From contig NC_015732.1 in the NCBI RefSeq assembly GCF_000219725.1, positions 868,001 through 932,000 of the forward strand: 64,000 nucleotides of DNA. Direction: 5' to 3'. Each line of letters opens with the position of its first letter. Position 1 is the stretch's first letter. The notes under the pieces are model-generated. The model saw nothing but the letters and a program-made list of their open reading frames with translations, was not told the DNA's origin and did not search any database. This DNA comes from Gracilinema caldarium DSM 7334. GTDB taxonomy: Bacteria > Spirochaetota > Spirochaetia > Treponematales > Breznakiellaceae. Position numbers and translations under genes: made by a program. This document shows, piece by piece, positions 52,809 to 61,433 of this stretch.

Positions 52809-53969
52809 ATGAAAAAGCGTTTTGGTTTAATTTTAGTTACAGCCTTAGCACTAAGCCTCGTTACAGTCTTGGTGAGCTGCGGCGGAAAAGCCCAGTCGGA
52901 TGTCATCAAAATTGGTGTATTTGAACCCTTAACGGGAGCCAATGGTGCCGGTGGTGCCGATGAAGCAGAGGGTGTCAAGCTGGCAAACCTGCTCTATCCA
53001 ACTGTTACTGTTGGTGGCAAGGAATATAAAATTGAACTTGTGGTAGCAGACAACAAATCTGACAAGGTGGAAGCGGCCAATGCAGCCACCATGCTGGCCC
53101 AGAAAGCTAAGGTGAATGCAGTGATCGGAAGCTGGGGTTCTTCTCTTTCCATGGCTGGGGGCCCCATTTTTGCGGAAGCCAAAATCCCCGCAGTTGGTGC
53201 TTCCTGTACCAATCCCAACGTGACCAAAGGCAATGAATATTACTTCCGAGTTTGTTTTATCGACCCCTTCCAGGGTGATGTCATGGCCAACTATGCCTTT
53301 AAGAATCTAGGCGCAAAAAAGGCTGCCATTATCCGTGAAGTGTCCAATGATTATTCGGTCGGACTGGCTAAATTCTTTATGGATAGTTTCATCAAACTGA
53401 CCGGGGATCCGAATGCTATCGTTGCCCAAGCAGACTATAACACCAATGACCAGGACTTTAATGCCCAGCTTACTAATATCAAAAAAGCTAAGCCCAATGT
53501 CATTTTTGCTCCCGGTAACTTTACTGAAAGTGCCCTGCTCATAAAACAGGCCCGCCAGCAGGGTATCACCACTCCGTTCCTGGGCGGTGATACCTGGGAT
53601 GAGGCTGCCTTCCTGGAAGTAGGCGGCAAGGAAGTTGAAGGGGCGGTGTTTTCCACCTTCTTCGCCAATGATGTGCCGATCAATGGCACCAGTGCGGTCT
53701 TCCTAAAGGAATTCCGGGCTAAGTTCAATAAAGAACCCGCCGCCGTTGCTGCCCTTGGTTTCGATGCCTACCTGGTCATCCTTGATGCAATTAAGCGGGC
53801 CAATTCGGTAGATCCGGTAAAGATCCGGGATGAAATTGCCAAAACCACGAACTTCGAAGGGGCCGCTGGTTCCATCAGTATCAATGCGGATCGGAATGCC
53901 GAAAAGGACGCGGTTATAAAAGTTGTAAAGGACGGAAAATTCCAGTATCTGACCACGGTAAAGCCATAA
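52809..53969 (+). CDS. livK: Branched-chain amino-acid binding lipoprotein
   Basis: A 386-residue binding protein of the HAAT importer. Start MKKRFGLIL at 52809 follows AGGAGGAAG, and the lipobox is LVSC (Cys24). Blocks IKIGVFEPLTGANGAGG, VIGSWGSSLSMAGGPIFAEAKIPAVGASCTNP (by position, residues 98-129) and GGDTWDEAAF are typical. The frame remains open upstream, but those codons lie over the promoter. The natural ligand may be Leu/Ile/Val or another amino acid; the following pro genes do not settle it. Confidence 0.93.
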   Translation: MKKRFGLILVTALALSLVTVLVSCGGKAQSDVIKIGVFEPLTGANGAGGADEAEGVKLANLLYPTVTVGGKEYKIELVVADNKSDKVEAANAATMLAQKAKVNAVIGSWGSSLSMAGGPIFAEAKIPAVGASCTNPNVTKGNEYYFRVCFIDPFQGDVMANYAFKNLGAKKAAIIREVSNDYSVGLAKFFMDSFIKLTGDPNAIVAQADYNTNDQDFNAQLTNIKKAKPNVIFAPGNFTESALLIKQARQQGITTPFLGGDTWDEAAFLEVGGKEVEGAVFSTFFANDVPINGTSAVFLKEFRAKFNKEPAAVAALGFDAYLVILDAIKRANSVDPVKIRDEIAKTTNFEGAAGSISINADRNAEKDAVIKVVKDGKFQYLTTVKP

Positions 53970-54066
53970 AACCACAAGGGATTTTCAGAAGCCCCTCGGA
54001 CTGATGCCGTCAGGTCTCTGAGATCCCTGTTGTAAAGTGTGGCCGGTTTTAAATGCCGGTGAATCC

Positions 54067-54108
54067 GGGGTGTTTCGTTTGCATAAAAGAGGCGAAGCAC
54101 CCCCTTTT
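54067..54108 (+). terminator. Attenuating hairpin between livK and livH
   Basis: GGGGTGTTTCG (54067-54077) pairs with CGAAGCACCCC (54093-54103; one G-U), followed by C and TTTT. It would make livK mRNA more abundant than the permease mRNA. Confidence 0.65.
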
Positions 54109-54121
54109 ATATGAAGGAAAT

Positions 54122-55015
54122 ATGGATCTATCAACCTTTTTGCAGTATGTAGCAAATGCCCTCTCCCTGGGCAGTCTCTATGCCCTCATCGCTATCGGCT
54201 ACTCCATGGTGTATGGGATCCTGAGGCTCATCAATTTTGCCCATGGGGATGTATTCATGTTGGGGGCCTATATTGCGTTTTATCTAGTCTCATCGTCCCT
54301 CATGCCCTGGTGGGTAGCTTTCATCGTAGCCATTGGCCTTACCTGTCTTTTTGGCATTGGCCTCGAACGGGTCGCCTATCGCCCCCTCCGGGATTCTCCC
54401 CGGATTTCCATTATGATTAGTGCCATCGGGGCTTCCTTTCTTATAGAAAATCTGGCGATTGTACTCTTCGATGCCCGTCCCAAGGCCTTTAAGGTGCCTG
54501 AACTTTTTTCCACCGTCGTCACCCTTGGCGGAGTTTCTATTGTCAGTGTGAGTTTCTTCATTCCCCTCATTACCTTTGCCCTTTTAGGAATATTGCTTTT
54601 TATTGTTCATAAAACGAAAACCGGTATGGCCATGCGGGCTGTTTCGACCGATCAGGATGCGGCCCGGCTCATGGCTATTGATGTTGATAAAACGGTATCC
54701 TTTACCTTCGGTATTGGATCCCTCCTTGCAGCTGTGGGTGGAATTATGTGGTCCTTAAAATATCCTCAACTTCTTCCGCTGATGGGTGTTATGCCGGGGC
54801 TTAAATGTTTCATCGCCGCAGTTATCGGCGGTATCGGCTCCATTGGTGGGGCGGTTCTTGGCGGCTTTCTTCTGGGAATTATAGAAATTATGACCGTCGC
54901 GTTCTTGCCGGATCTTACCGGTTACCGGGATGCCTTTGCCTTTATCCTGCTTATTGTGGTTCTGCTGGTGCGGCCTACTGGGCTTCTCGGAAAGAACCAG
55001 GGGGAAAAGGTATGA
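54122..55015 (+). CDS. livH: Branched-chain amino-acid ABC permease LivH
   Basis: 297 residues, about eight hydrophobic segments. LivH landmarks: NALSLGSLYALIAIGYSMVYGILRLINFAHGD near the start (residues 12-43), GMAMRAVSTDQDAARLMAIDVD, and GGIGSIGGAVLGGFLLG. ATG 54122 is preceded by AAGGAA. The longer open frame upstream runs through the attenuator and is rejected. The stop overlaps livM in an ATGA. Confidence 0.95.
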   Translation: MDLSTFLQYVANALSLGSLYALIAIGYSMVYGILRLINFAHGDVFMLGAYIAFYLVSSSLMPWWVAFIVAIGLTCLFGIGLERVAYRPLRDSPRISIMISAIGASFLIENLAIVLFDARPKAFKVPELFSTVVTLGGVSIVSVSFFIPLITFALLGILLFIVHKTKTGMAMRAVSTDQDAARLMAIDVDKTVSFTFGIGSLLAAVGGIMWSLKYPQLLPLMGVMPGLKCFIAAVIGGIGSIGGAVLGGFLLGIIEIMTVAFLPDLTGYRDAFAFILLIVVLLVRPTGLLGKNQGEKV

Positions 55016-56067
55016 AACAGAAAACCCTGCTCTCGCTTGGAGCTTCAGCCCTTTTTATTGTTATTCTTGTTCTGGCCGATGCCTTGCTGGACCCCTTCTC
55101 GATGCAGATCTTTAAGCTCTGTGCCATCAATATAATTCTGGCCCTTTCGTTAAACCTGCTCAACGGTTTTACGGGACTCTTCTCCCTGGGCCATGCGGGC
55201 TTCATGTCTATTGGGGCCTACACCTGTGCCCTTCTTACCATGACTGCTGCCCAAAAAGAGATGAACTTTTTTCTAAAGCCCATCGAGCCCTTTTTGGCCC
55301 ATATCACCATTCCCTTTCTGCCGGCTCTCCTCATTTCAGGCTTCGTAGCTGCCTTTTTTGGTTTTATCATCGGTGCCCCGGCTTTACGGCTTCGGGATGA
55401 TTATCTAGCCATCGCTACCCTGGGATTTTCTGAAATTATCCGGGTTGTTTTTACAAACCTTCAGACGATTACAAATGGATCGCTGGGAATTAAGGGCTTA
55501 CCCCGATTTACCACCATGTGGTGGGCCTGGGGGACTGCAATTGTCACGGTGGTGCTGATTGTCAGTCTTATCCATTCCAGTTATGGCCGTGCCTTTAAAG
55601 CAATTCGTGATAATGAAATTGCGGCAGAAGCCATGGGGATTAACGTCTTTAGAATGAAACTCATGTCTTTTATTATTTCATCCTTTTTTGCCGGAATCGG
55701 CGGAGCCCTTCTGGCCCACCACCTTACCACCATAGATCCGAAACAGTTCATGTTCCTTAAAACCTTCGACATCCTGCTGATCGTGGTTTTGGGGGGTATT
55801 GGGTCCATATCGGGATCCATCATAGCCGCTATCGTCGTTACCATATTGATGGAAGCCCTCCGGTTCCTGGATGGGCCCCTGAATTTTATTTTCTTTACGA
55901 CCCCGGGTATACCTGGCATCCGGATGGTGGTGTTCTCCATCCTCCTCATGGTGGTTATCCTGTTCCGCCAGCAGGGGCTAATGGGTCGCAAGGAATTATC
56001 CTGGGATATGCTGGAAGGCTGGGTTCAGAACTTCGTACGCTTAGGCCAGAACCGGAAGAGGAGCTAG
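55012..56067 (+). CDS. livM: Branched-chain amino-acid ABC permease LivM
   Basis: 351 residues with 8-9 hydrophobic segments. Landmarks: ALSLNLLNGFTGLFSLGHAGFMSIGAY, RDDYLAIATLGFSEIIRV, FKAIRDNEIAAEAMGINV and VLGGIGSISGSIIAA, each matching LivM positions. The start is the ATG within the ATGA overlap with livH, after GGGGG. The open frame further upstream is a livH shadow. Confidence 0.95.
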   Translation: MKQKTLLSLGASALFIVILVLADALLDPFSMQIFKLCAINIILALSLNLLNGFTGLFSLGHAGFMSIGAYTCALLTMTAAQKEMNFFLKPIEPFLAHITIPFLPALLISGFVAAFFGFIIGAPALRLRDDYLAIATLGFSEIIRVVFTNLQTITNGSLGIKGLPRFTTMWWAWGTAIVTVVLIVSLIHSSYGRAFKAIRDNEIAAEAMGINVFRMKLMSFIISSFFAGIGGALLAHHLTTIDPKQFMFLKTFDILLIVVLGGIGSISGSIIAAIVVTILMEALRFLDGPLNFIFFTTPGIPGIRMVVFSILLMVVILFRQQGLMGRKELSWDMLEGWVQNFVRLGQNRKRS

Positions 56068-56069
56068 CT

Positions 56070-56840
56070 ATGGCATATCTACTTGAAACAAAGCAACTCA
56101 CCATGAAATTCGGAGGCCTGACTGCGGTTTCGGACCTGAATATCGAAATAGACCAGGGACAGATTATTGGGCTTATCGGTCCGAATGGCGCCGGGAAAAC
56201 CACAGCCTTTAATATGATTACCGGTGTATATAAACCCAGTTCTGGTCAGATCCTGTTTAAGGGGCATCATATTGATGGAATGAAACCGCACAGGATTACC
56301 GCTATGGGTATCGCCCGGACCTTTCAGAATATACGGCTCTTTAAGGAAATGACGGTCCTGGAAAATGTACTGGTAGCACACCACTTCAGGATGGGAACTA
56401 ACCTGATTGAATCGGTTATGAAACTCCCTTCCTATACAAAAAAGGAACAGGAATCCCGCGAACTGGCTCTGTCGCTCCTTGAACGGCTAAGCCTCGCAGA
56501 TCAGGCCTACGAACGTTCTACCTCTTTGCCCTACGGGAAACAGCGGCGCCTCGAAATTGCCCGTGCTCTGGCTACAGGCCCGACCCTGCTCCTCCTCGAT
56601 GAACCTGCGGCAGGAATGAACCCCCAGGAATCCCGGGATTTAATGGACTTTATTTTTAAGATCCGGGAAGATTTTAAGCTGACTATCCTGCTTATTGAAC
56701 ATCACATGCAGGTGGTTATGGGCGTCTGTGAGCGAATGTATGTACTCGATTATGGTGTAACCATTGCCCATGGAAGCCCTGAGCATATAAGAAAGAATCC
56801 AAAGGTTATCGAAGCCTATCTGGGGGCAGACGCATGCTGA
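56070..56840 (+). CDS. livG: Branched-chain amino-acid ABC ATPase LivG
   Basis: 256 residues: Walker A GPNGAGKTT, the LivG-specific GIARTFQNIRLFKEMTVLENVLVA, signature LPYGKQRRLEIARAL (Tyr for Ser-Gly at the usual LSGG, as common in LivG), Walker B LLLLDEPAAGMNP. AGAGGAG precedes the ATG. Confidence 0.95.
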   Translation: MAYLLETKQLTMKFGGLTAVSDLNIEIDQGQIIGLIGPNGAGKTTAFNMITGVYKPSSGQILFKGHHIDGMKPHRITAMGIARTFQNIRLFKEMTVLENVLVAHHFRMGTNLIESVMKLPSYTKKEQESRELALSLLERLSLADQAYERSTSLPYGKQRRLEIARALATGPTLLLLDEPAAGMNPQESRDLMDFIFKIREDFKLTILLIEHHMQVVMGVCERMYVLDYGVTIAHGSPEHIRKNPKVIEAYLGADAC

Positions 56841-57544
56841 AAATAGAGAATCTGTCGGTTCATTATGGTGGTATACATGCTTTACAGGGAATAAGCCTGG
56901 AAGTGCCTGCCGGAAAAATAGTAACCCTGATTGGTGCAAACGGGGCAGGGAAGAGTACCACCCTGAATACCATTATAGGACTGGTGAAAAGTTCATCCGG
57001 TTCAGTTATTTTCGAAGGAAAGAATATCCTGGGTCAGCCGACCAAAAATCTGGTTGAACAGGGTTTGGTGCTGGTTCCTGAGGGGCGGCGGATTTTCCCG
57101 AATCTGACGGTTCAGGAAAATTTAACCCTCGGAGCCTATGCCCGTACCGACGATGAACAGGTAGAAAAGGACCGGGAACGGGTCTTTACCCTGTTCCCGC
57201 GCCTTAAGGAACGAATCAGACAAAAGGCAGGAACCCTTTCAGGGGGTGAACAGCAGATGCTCGCCGTCGGCCGGGCCCTCATGAGTAATCCCAAGGTCCT
57301 CATGATGGACGAGCCTTCTCTGGGGCTTGCACCTATAATCGTTGGGATGATTTTTGATATTATCAAGGAAATAAACAGCACCGGCGTTACGGTGCTTCTG
57401 GTGGAACAGAACGCCAAGGCCGCCCTGGAAGCGGCAGACCTGGCCTATGTCCTTGAGACCGGCCGGATTACCCTATCCGGCAGCGGCAGGGAACTCTTAG
57501 CCGATGACCGGGTACGGAAGGCTTATTTGGGAGAGGCAGAATAA
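56834..57544 (+). CDS. livF: Branched-chain amino-acid ABC ATPase LivF
   Basis: 236 residues: Walker A GANGAGKST, signature LSGGEQQMLAVGRAL, Walker B VLMMDEPSLGLAP, and the C-terminal LLVEQNAKAALEAADLAYVLETGRI typical of LivF. It overlaps livG by 7 bases and is followed after two bases by proA. Confidence 0.95.
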   Translation: MLKIENLSVHYGGIHALQGISLEVPAGKIVTLIGANGAGKSTTLNTIIGLVKSSSGSVIFEGKNILGQPTKNLVEQGLVLVPEGRRIFPNLTVQENLTLGAYARTDDEQVEKDRERVFTLFPRLKERIRQKAGTLSGGEQQMLAVGRALMSNPKVLMMDEPSLGLAPIIVGMIFDIIKEINSTGVTVLLVEQNAKAALEAADLAYVLETGRITLSGSGRELLADDRVRKAYLGEAE

Positions 57545-57546
57545 TC

Positions 57547-58818
57547 ATGGGAAATCTTACAGGTGTGTTTACTATCCTCAGGGAAGCCCAGAAACAGTTA
57601 GCCCTTGCCGGTAGAAAAGAAAAGGATGAGGGCCTTCAGGCGGTGATGAACGCCATCGATGAGGACCGGGAAGCTATACTTGCCGCAAATAAACAGGATG
57701 TAGAACGGGCCCGCGCTTCGGGCATGAAAGAAGCTCTCGTAGATCGTCTTGCCCTGAATGACAAACGTATCAATGAGATGATTGCAGGCGTCGAAGTTGT
57801 TCTCCGTCAGGAAGATCCCATCGGCCGGGTTCTCGATGGCTGGACCTTGCCTAATGGTCTCTTTATTGAAAAGGTCACGGTGCCCCTCGGAACCTGTGCC
57901 ATCATCTACGAATCCCGCCCTAATGTAACGGTAGACGCCTTCTGCCTGGCGTACAAGGCGGGCTGTTCCATTTTACTGCGGGGCAGTTCTGCCGCCCTCG
58001 AATCGAACCGGGCTCTGGTGGCCTCGATCCGGCGGGCCCTTGCATCGGTGAACCGCTTCCCTGACACGGTTGCCCTGGCCGATTCGGGAAGCCGGGATGA
58101 GGTAGACGAAATTCTTAGCGCCCGGGGCCTGGTGGATGTGGTTATCCCCCGGGGCGGCCGGGACCTCATCCGCCGGGTGGTGGACAATGCCCGGGTTCCG
58201 GTTATAGAGACAGGAGAGGGCAACTGTCACATCTATGTAGAGCCCAGTGCCGATTTCCAAAATGCTGTTGATATCGTCGAAAATGCAAAAATCCAGAAAC
58301 CCGGAGCCTGCAATGCGGTGGAAACCCTGCTGGTACATCGGGATGCGGCGGAGGTTTTTATACCCCTCGTGGCTCAAAGACTTGCTGGACGGGTCCTGCT
58401 TCGCTGCTGTGACCGAAGCCGTGCCGTGCTGGAAAAGGCTCAAAACATTCCATCCAGTCTCAAGATTGAGCCTGCGACTGAAGCAGACTGGGCTACGGAA
58501 TATCTGGACTACATCCTGGCGGTTAAGGTTGTCGATTCCCTCGACGAAGCCATCACCCATATTAACCGCTATGGGACAAAACATTCAGAGGCAATTTTAA
58601 CCAATGACCTTGCCGCAAGTCAGGAGTTTGAAAAGCGGGTTGATGCAGCCTGTGCCTACACCAATGCATCTATTCGCTTCACCGACGGCGGCCAGTTTGG
58701 TTTCGGAGCCGAACTGGGCATCAGTACCCAGAAATTCCACGCCCGGGGGCCTATGGGACTTGAAGCCCTGACAACAATCAAGTATCGTGTACGAGGTACA
58801 GGTCAAATACGGGAGTAA
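57547..58818 (+). CDS. proA: Gamma-glutamyl phosphate reductase
   Basis: 423 residues; reduces glutamyl 5-phosphate to glutamate 5-semialdehyde with NADPH, the second step of proline synthesis. The active-site Cys is in AKIQKPGACNAVETLLVH, and IYESRPNVTVDAFCLAYKAGCSILLRGSSAA (by position, residues 118-148) and RFTDGGQFGFGAELGISTQK are conserved. It begins right after livF in the same operon. Gene order A-B-C differs from the more common B-A. Confidence 0.96.
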   Translation: MGNLTGVFTILREAQKQLALAGRKEKDEGLQAVMNAIDEDREAILAANKQDVERARASGMKEALVDRLALNDKRINEMIAGVEVVLRQEDPIGRVLDGWTLPNGLFIEKVTVPLGTCAIIYESRPNVTVDAFCLAYKAGCSILLRGSSAALESNRALVASIRRALASVNRFPDTVALADSGSRDEVDEILSARGLVDVVIPRGGRDLIRRVVDNARVPVIETGEGNCHIYVEPSADFQNAVDIVENAKIQKPGACNAVETLLVHRDAAEVFIPLVAQRLAGRVLLRCCDRSRAVLEKAQNIPSSLKIEPATEADWATEYLDYILAVKVVDSLDEAITHINRYGTKHSEAILTNDLAASQEFEKRVDAACAYTNASIRFTDGGQFGFGAELGISTQKFHARGPMGLEALTTIKYRVRGTGQIRE

Positions 58819-58833
58819 AACACGAGCACCACT

Positions 58834-59637
58834 ATGATTCCTCAATTAATAGATCAATCCCGGAAGATTGTTATAAAAGTCGGTTCCAATACACTGGCAG
58901 ACAAACAGGGACACATCAACCGGGCCTTTCTTTCGGAGTTCGCTGAACAGGTTGCAGGCCTTCTGCAGAAGGGCAAGCAAATTGTCCTCGTTTCTTCCGG
59001 AGCCCGAATTGCAGGTATTTCCACCATCGGTAAATGGGAACGAAAACGGGACATCCACTACAAACAGGCCCTCTGTGCTGTCGGCCAGGTCGAACTTATG
59101 GAAGCCTGGCGCAAAGCCTTTGAACCACACCAGATTCATATCGGCCAACTGCTCCTCACCGCCGATGATTTTTCCAACGATATTCGTACCCTCCACATGC
59201 GCAATACCCTCTTTACCCTGGTTGATGAAGGGGTAGTACCCATTATTAATGAAAACGATTCGGTTTGTGTTGATGAAATTAAAATCGGCGATAACGACAA
59301 TCTGGCCGCTTTGTCGGCCATACTTTGGAGTGCCGATCTCCTGATACTCTTTAGCGATATCGATGGGGTTTATACCAAGAATCCCAAGGAACATCAGGAT
59401 GCGGAACTTATCGAGATGGTTCAGGATCTTTCGGCCTTGAAGGCTTCCATCTCAGTGGGCAGTACCAACAGCTTCGGAACCGGCGGTATTGCAACCAAGC
59501 TGGAAGCGGCTGAAAAGGTGCTTTCCTATGGTATACCGATGATTCTTGCCCATGGCGGCAAAAACCGGGTACTCGAATCCCTACAAAGGGGGGAACAGCG
59601 GGGGACCGCCTTTATTCCAGCGGGAGGTAAACCGTGA
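58834..59637 (+). CDS. proB: Glutamate 5-kinase, short form without PUA domain
   Basis: 267 residues; phosphorylates glutamate at the gamma-carboxyl. IVIKVGSNTLADKQG at the start, VSSGARIAGI, ENDSVCVDEIKIGDNDNLAA and GTGGIATKLEAAEKV form the amino-acid-kinase core. The usual C-terminal PUA RNA-binding-like domain of about 100 residues is absent. Its stop overlaps the proC GTG start. Confidence 0.95.
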   Translation: MIPQLIDQSRKIVIKVGSNTLADKQGHINRAFLSEFAEQVAGLLQKGKQIVLVSSGARIAGISTIGKWERKRDIHYKQALCAVGQVELMEAWRKAFEPHQIHIGQLLLTADDFSNDIRTLHMRNTLFTLVDEGVVPIINENDSVCVDEIKIGDNDNLAALSAILWSADLLILFSDIDGVYTKNPKEHQDAELIEMVQDLSALKASISVGSTNSFGTGGIATKLEAAEKVLSYGIPMILAHGGKNRVLESLQRGEQRGTAFIPAGGKP

Positions 59638-60464
59638 GCTACACCATAACCTGTATCGGAAGCGGAAATATGGGCGGTGCTCTCATGAAAGCCGCCGCCC
59701 GGGCGATCGGCGGGGCGGCCATTGGGGTAACTGACGCGGACACCAAAAAGGCTGCGGCCTTTGCGGCGGAGCTGGGCGGCGGCGCCCTGGCGGCGAACAC
59801 TGAGGCCGCGGCGGAGGGCCGGTACGTGCTCCTCGCGGTGAAACCTCAGGTGGCGCAGGCGGTGTTGGCAGAAATAGGGCCGGTGCTGGCCCGGCGGCTG
59901 CAAAGCCGTTCGCCGGCGATCCTCGTATCCATTGTGGCGGGTCTTTCCATCGATACAATGAAGCGCAATCTTGCAGCCGCAGGATGCCCGGAAACTCAGC
60001 CCATCATCCGCCTTATGCCGAATACCCCAGCCCTGGTTGCCAAGGGAATGATTGCCCTGGCTCCGTCCCCAGAGGTAAGCCCTGAAGCGGTACAGGCATT
60101 GGAGCACATCCTCAGCCAGGCAGGGCTTATCGACCGGATCGATGAAAAATATATGGATGCGGTGACGGCCCTCTCAGGTTCGGGCCCTGCCTTTGTGTAT
60201 CTCTTTATCGAAGCCCTTGCCGACGCAGGGGTTCGAGCGGGCTTGAGCCGGGACAAGGCCCTGCGCTATGCAAGCCGGACCGTGCTGGGCGCGGCAGCCA
60301 TGGTGGAAGAAACGGGCCAGCATCCGGGTGTGCTTAAGGATGGGGTCACCTCCCCGGCGGGGACTACCATTGCGGGTATTGCGGCCCTGGAAGATCGGGG
60401 GTTCCGCGGGACTGTTATGGCTGCGGTGGATGCTGCATTCCGCCGGGCACAGGAACTGGGCTAG
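59634..60464 (+). CDS. proC: Pyrroline-5-carboxylate reductase
   Basis: 276 residues; makes proline from pyrroline-5-carboxylate. Rossmann motif ITCIGSGNMGGALMKAA, VLLAVKPQ, IIRLMPNTPALVAKGM and the C-terminal SGSGPAFVYLFIEALADAGVRAGL, VTSPAGTTIAG. The start is GTG inside the GTGA overlap with proB. The first 250 bases are distinctly GC-rich (runs of GCC/GGC), unlike most of the window. It ends 20 bases from a convergent gene. Confidence 0.95.
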   Translation: MSYTITCIGSGNMGGALMKAAARAIGGAAIGVTDADTKKAAAFAAELGGGALAANTEAAAEGRYVLLAVKPQVAQAVLAEIGPVLARRLQSRSPAILVSIVAGLSIDTMKRNLAAAGCPETQPIIRLMPNTPALVAKGMIALAPSPEVSPEAVQALEHILSQAGLIDRIDEKYMDAVTALSGSGPAFVYLFIEALADAGVRAGLSRDKALRYASRTVLGAAAMVEETGQHPGVLKDGVTSPAGTTIAGIAALEDRGFRGTVMAAVDAAFRRAQELG

Positions 60465-60483
60465 GAATATGGTTATCAATACA

Positions 60484-61428
60484 TCAATAATAGACGATCC
60501 TATAGGAACCGATGGTAACAAAGCCAAGCCGTTCATAGAGCCGGATGGCGGGCAGATTCCGTTTTTTTACAAAGAGACTCACCCCATAACCTTGCTGTTG
60601 AATCCGCGCCAGTAAGGTGCCCACCACAGAGGATGCAATACCACGGCCGCGGAATTCGGGCTGTACATAGACTCCGCCGATTTGTTTATACCGATAGGCG
60701 GTGGCGTTGGTATTTGCCTTGGCCACTGGCAGCCCCTCATATGCTGCATACACAATCGTTTCTTCTGAAAGTATTTTTGCTAAGCCCCGGCGACAGGACG
60801 CTTGGTTAAATGTGCTATGGGCAGGGATAACCTCTTCCTGTTCATAGGCCGCCTGGAGGGGATAGAGGAGGTCTGCCACAGCGTGACCGGCTAAAGCCCC
60901 TTCGATAGATACCTGCCTGATAGAAGCCTGTTTGATAGAGGTACGCCCGATAGCAGCCAGTTCGATAAGGGTGAGTCCCTCAGGCTGCGGCGGCTTAAGG
61001 ACCGGAGTGTCCAACTGCATGAGGTAATAATCAAACTGATCCTGAATTCGGTATCCCTCCTGTTCAAGCGCCTGTTCTGCAATTTTGACATCTTGCTCAA
61101 GGCCCTGAAGTGAATAAATTCGTTTCGAAAAGGGCAGGTTGATGAATCGTCTGAGAACCCTCTGAGCCCTTTCCGCATCATAATCCAGGAAAAAGGGATG
61201 GAGAATCTGGCCTGAGCGAAAGATAAAGCTCTGGATATGGTTTAAGTTATCCATGCCAATCAGTATATGATTTCTTCCCGGAAGTGAGGTTTTGGTACTG
61301 CGTTCTCTAAAAGCTCTAAAACGACTTGCGGCGGCTACGAGGTATGGTTCATGATTTTGTAAAAATTGTGAAAAACTATCATAATCTTGTGAATGAGCTG
61401 TTCGCCAGTGAAGGCTATGAGGTGTCAT
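60484..61428 (-). CDS. GNAT-family acetyltransferase
   Basis: 314 residues. The C-terminal 120 residues are a GNAT fold: IGGVYVQPEFRGRGIASSVVGTLL carries the acetyl-CoA loop R-x-x-G-x-G/A, and VSLFVKKRNLPAIRLYERLGFVTIGSYRIVYY (residues 283-314) the last strands. The first half is longer than in small GNATs and diverged, possibly a second degenerate GNAT unit. The substrate is unknown. It starts 5 bases after the GH3 gene and belongs to the trxB-GH3-GNAT operon. Confidence 0.85.
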   Translation of the reverse strand: MTPHSLHWRTAHSQDYDSFSQFLQNHEPYLVAAASRFRAFRERSTKTSLPGRNHILIGMDNLNHIQSFIFRSGQILHPFFLDYDAERAQRVLRRFINLPFSKRIYSLQGLEQDVKIAEQALEQEGYRIQDQFDYYLMQLDTPVLKPPQPEGLTLIELAAIGRTSIKQASIRQVSIEGALAGHAVADLLYPLQAAYEQEEVIPAHSTFNQASCRRGLAKILSEETIVYAAYEGLPVAKANTNATAYRYKQIGGVYVQPEFRGRGIASSVVGTLLARIQQQGYGVSLFVKKRNLPAIRLYERLGFVTIGSYRIVYY

Positions 61429-61433
61429 GGGGG

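Noticed and set aside
57973-60256. Long minus-strand frames opposite proA, proB and proC
   Set aside because: They are shadows of GC-rich coding sequence; the plus-strand products are well-known enzymes.
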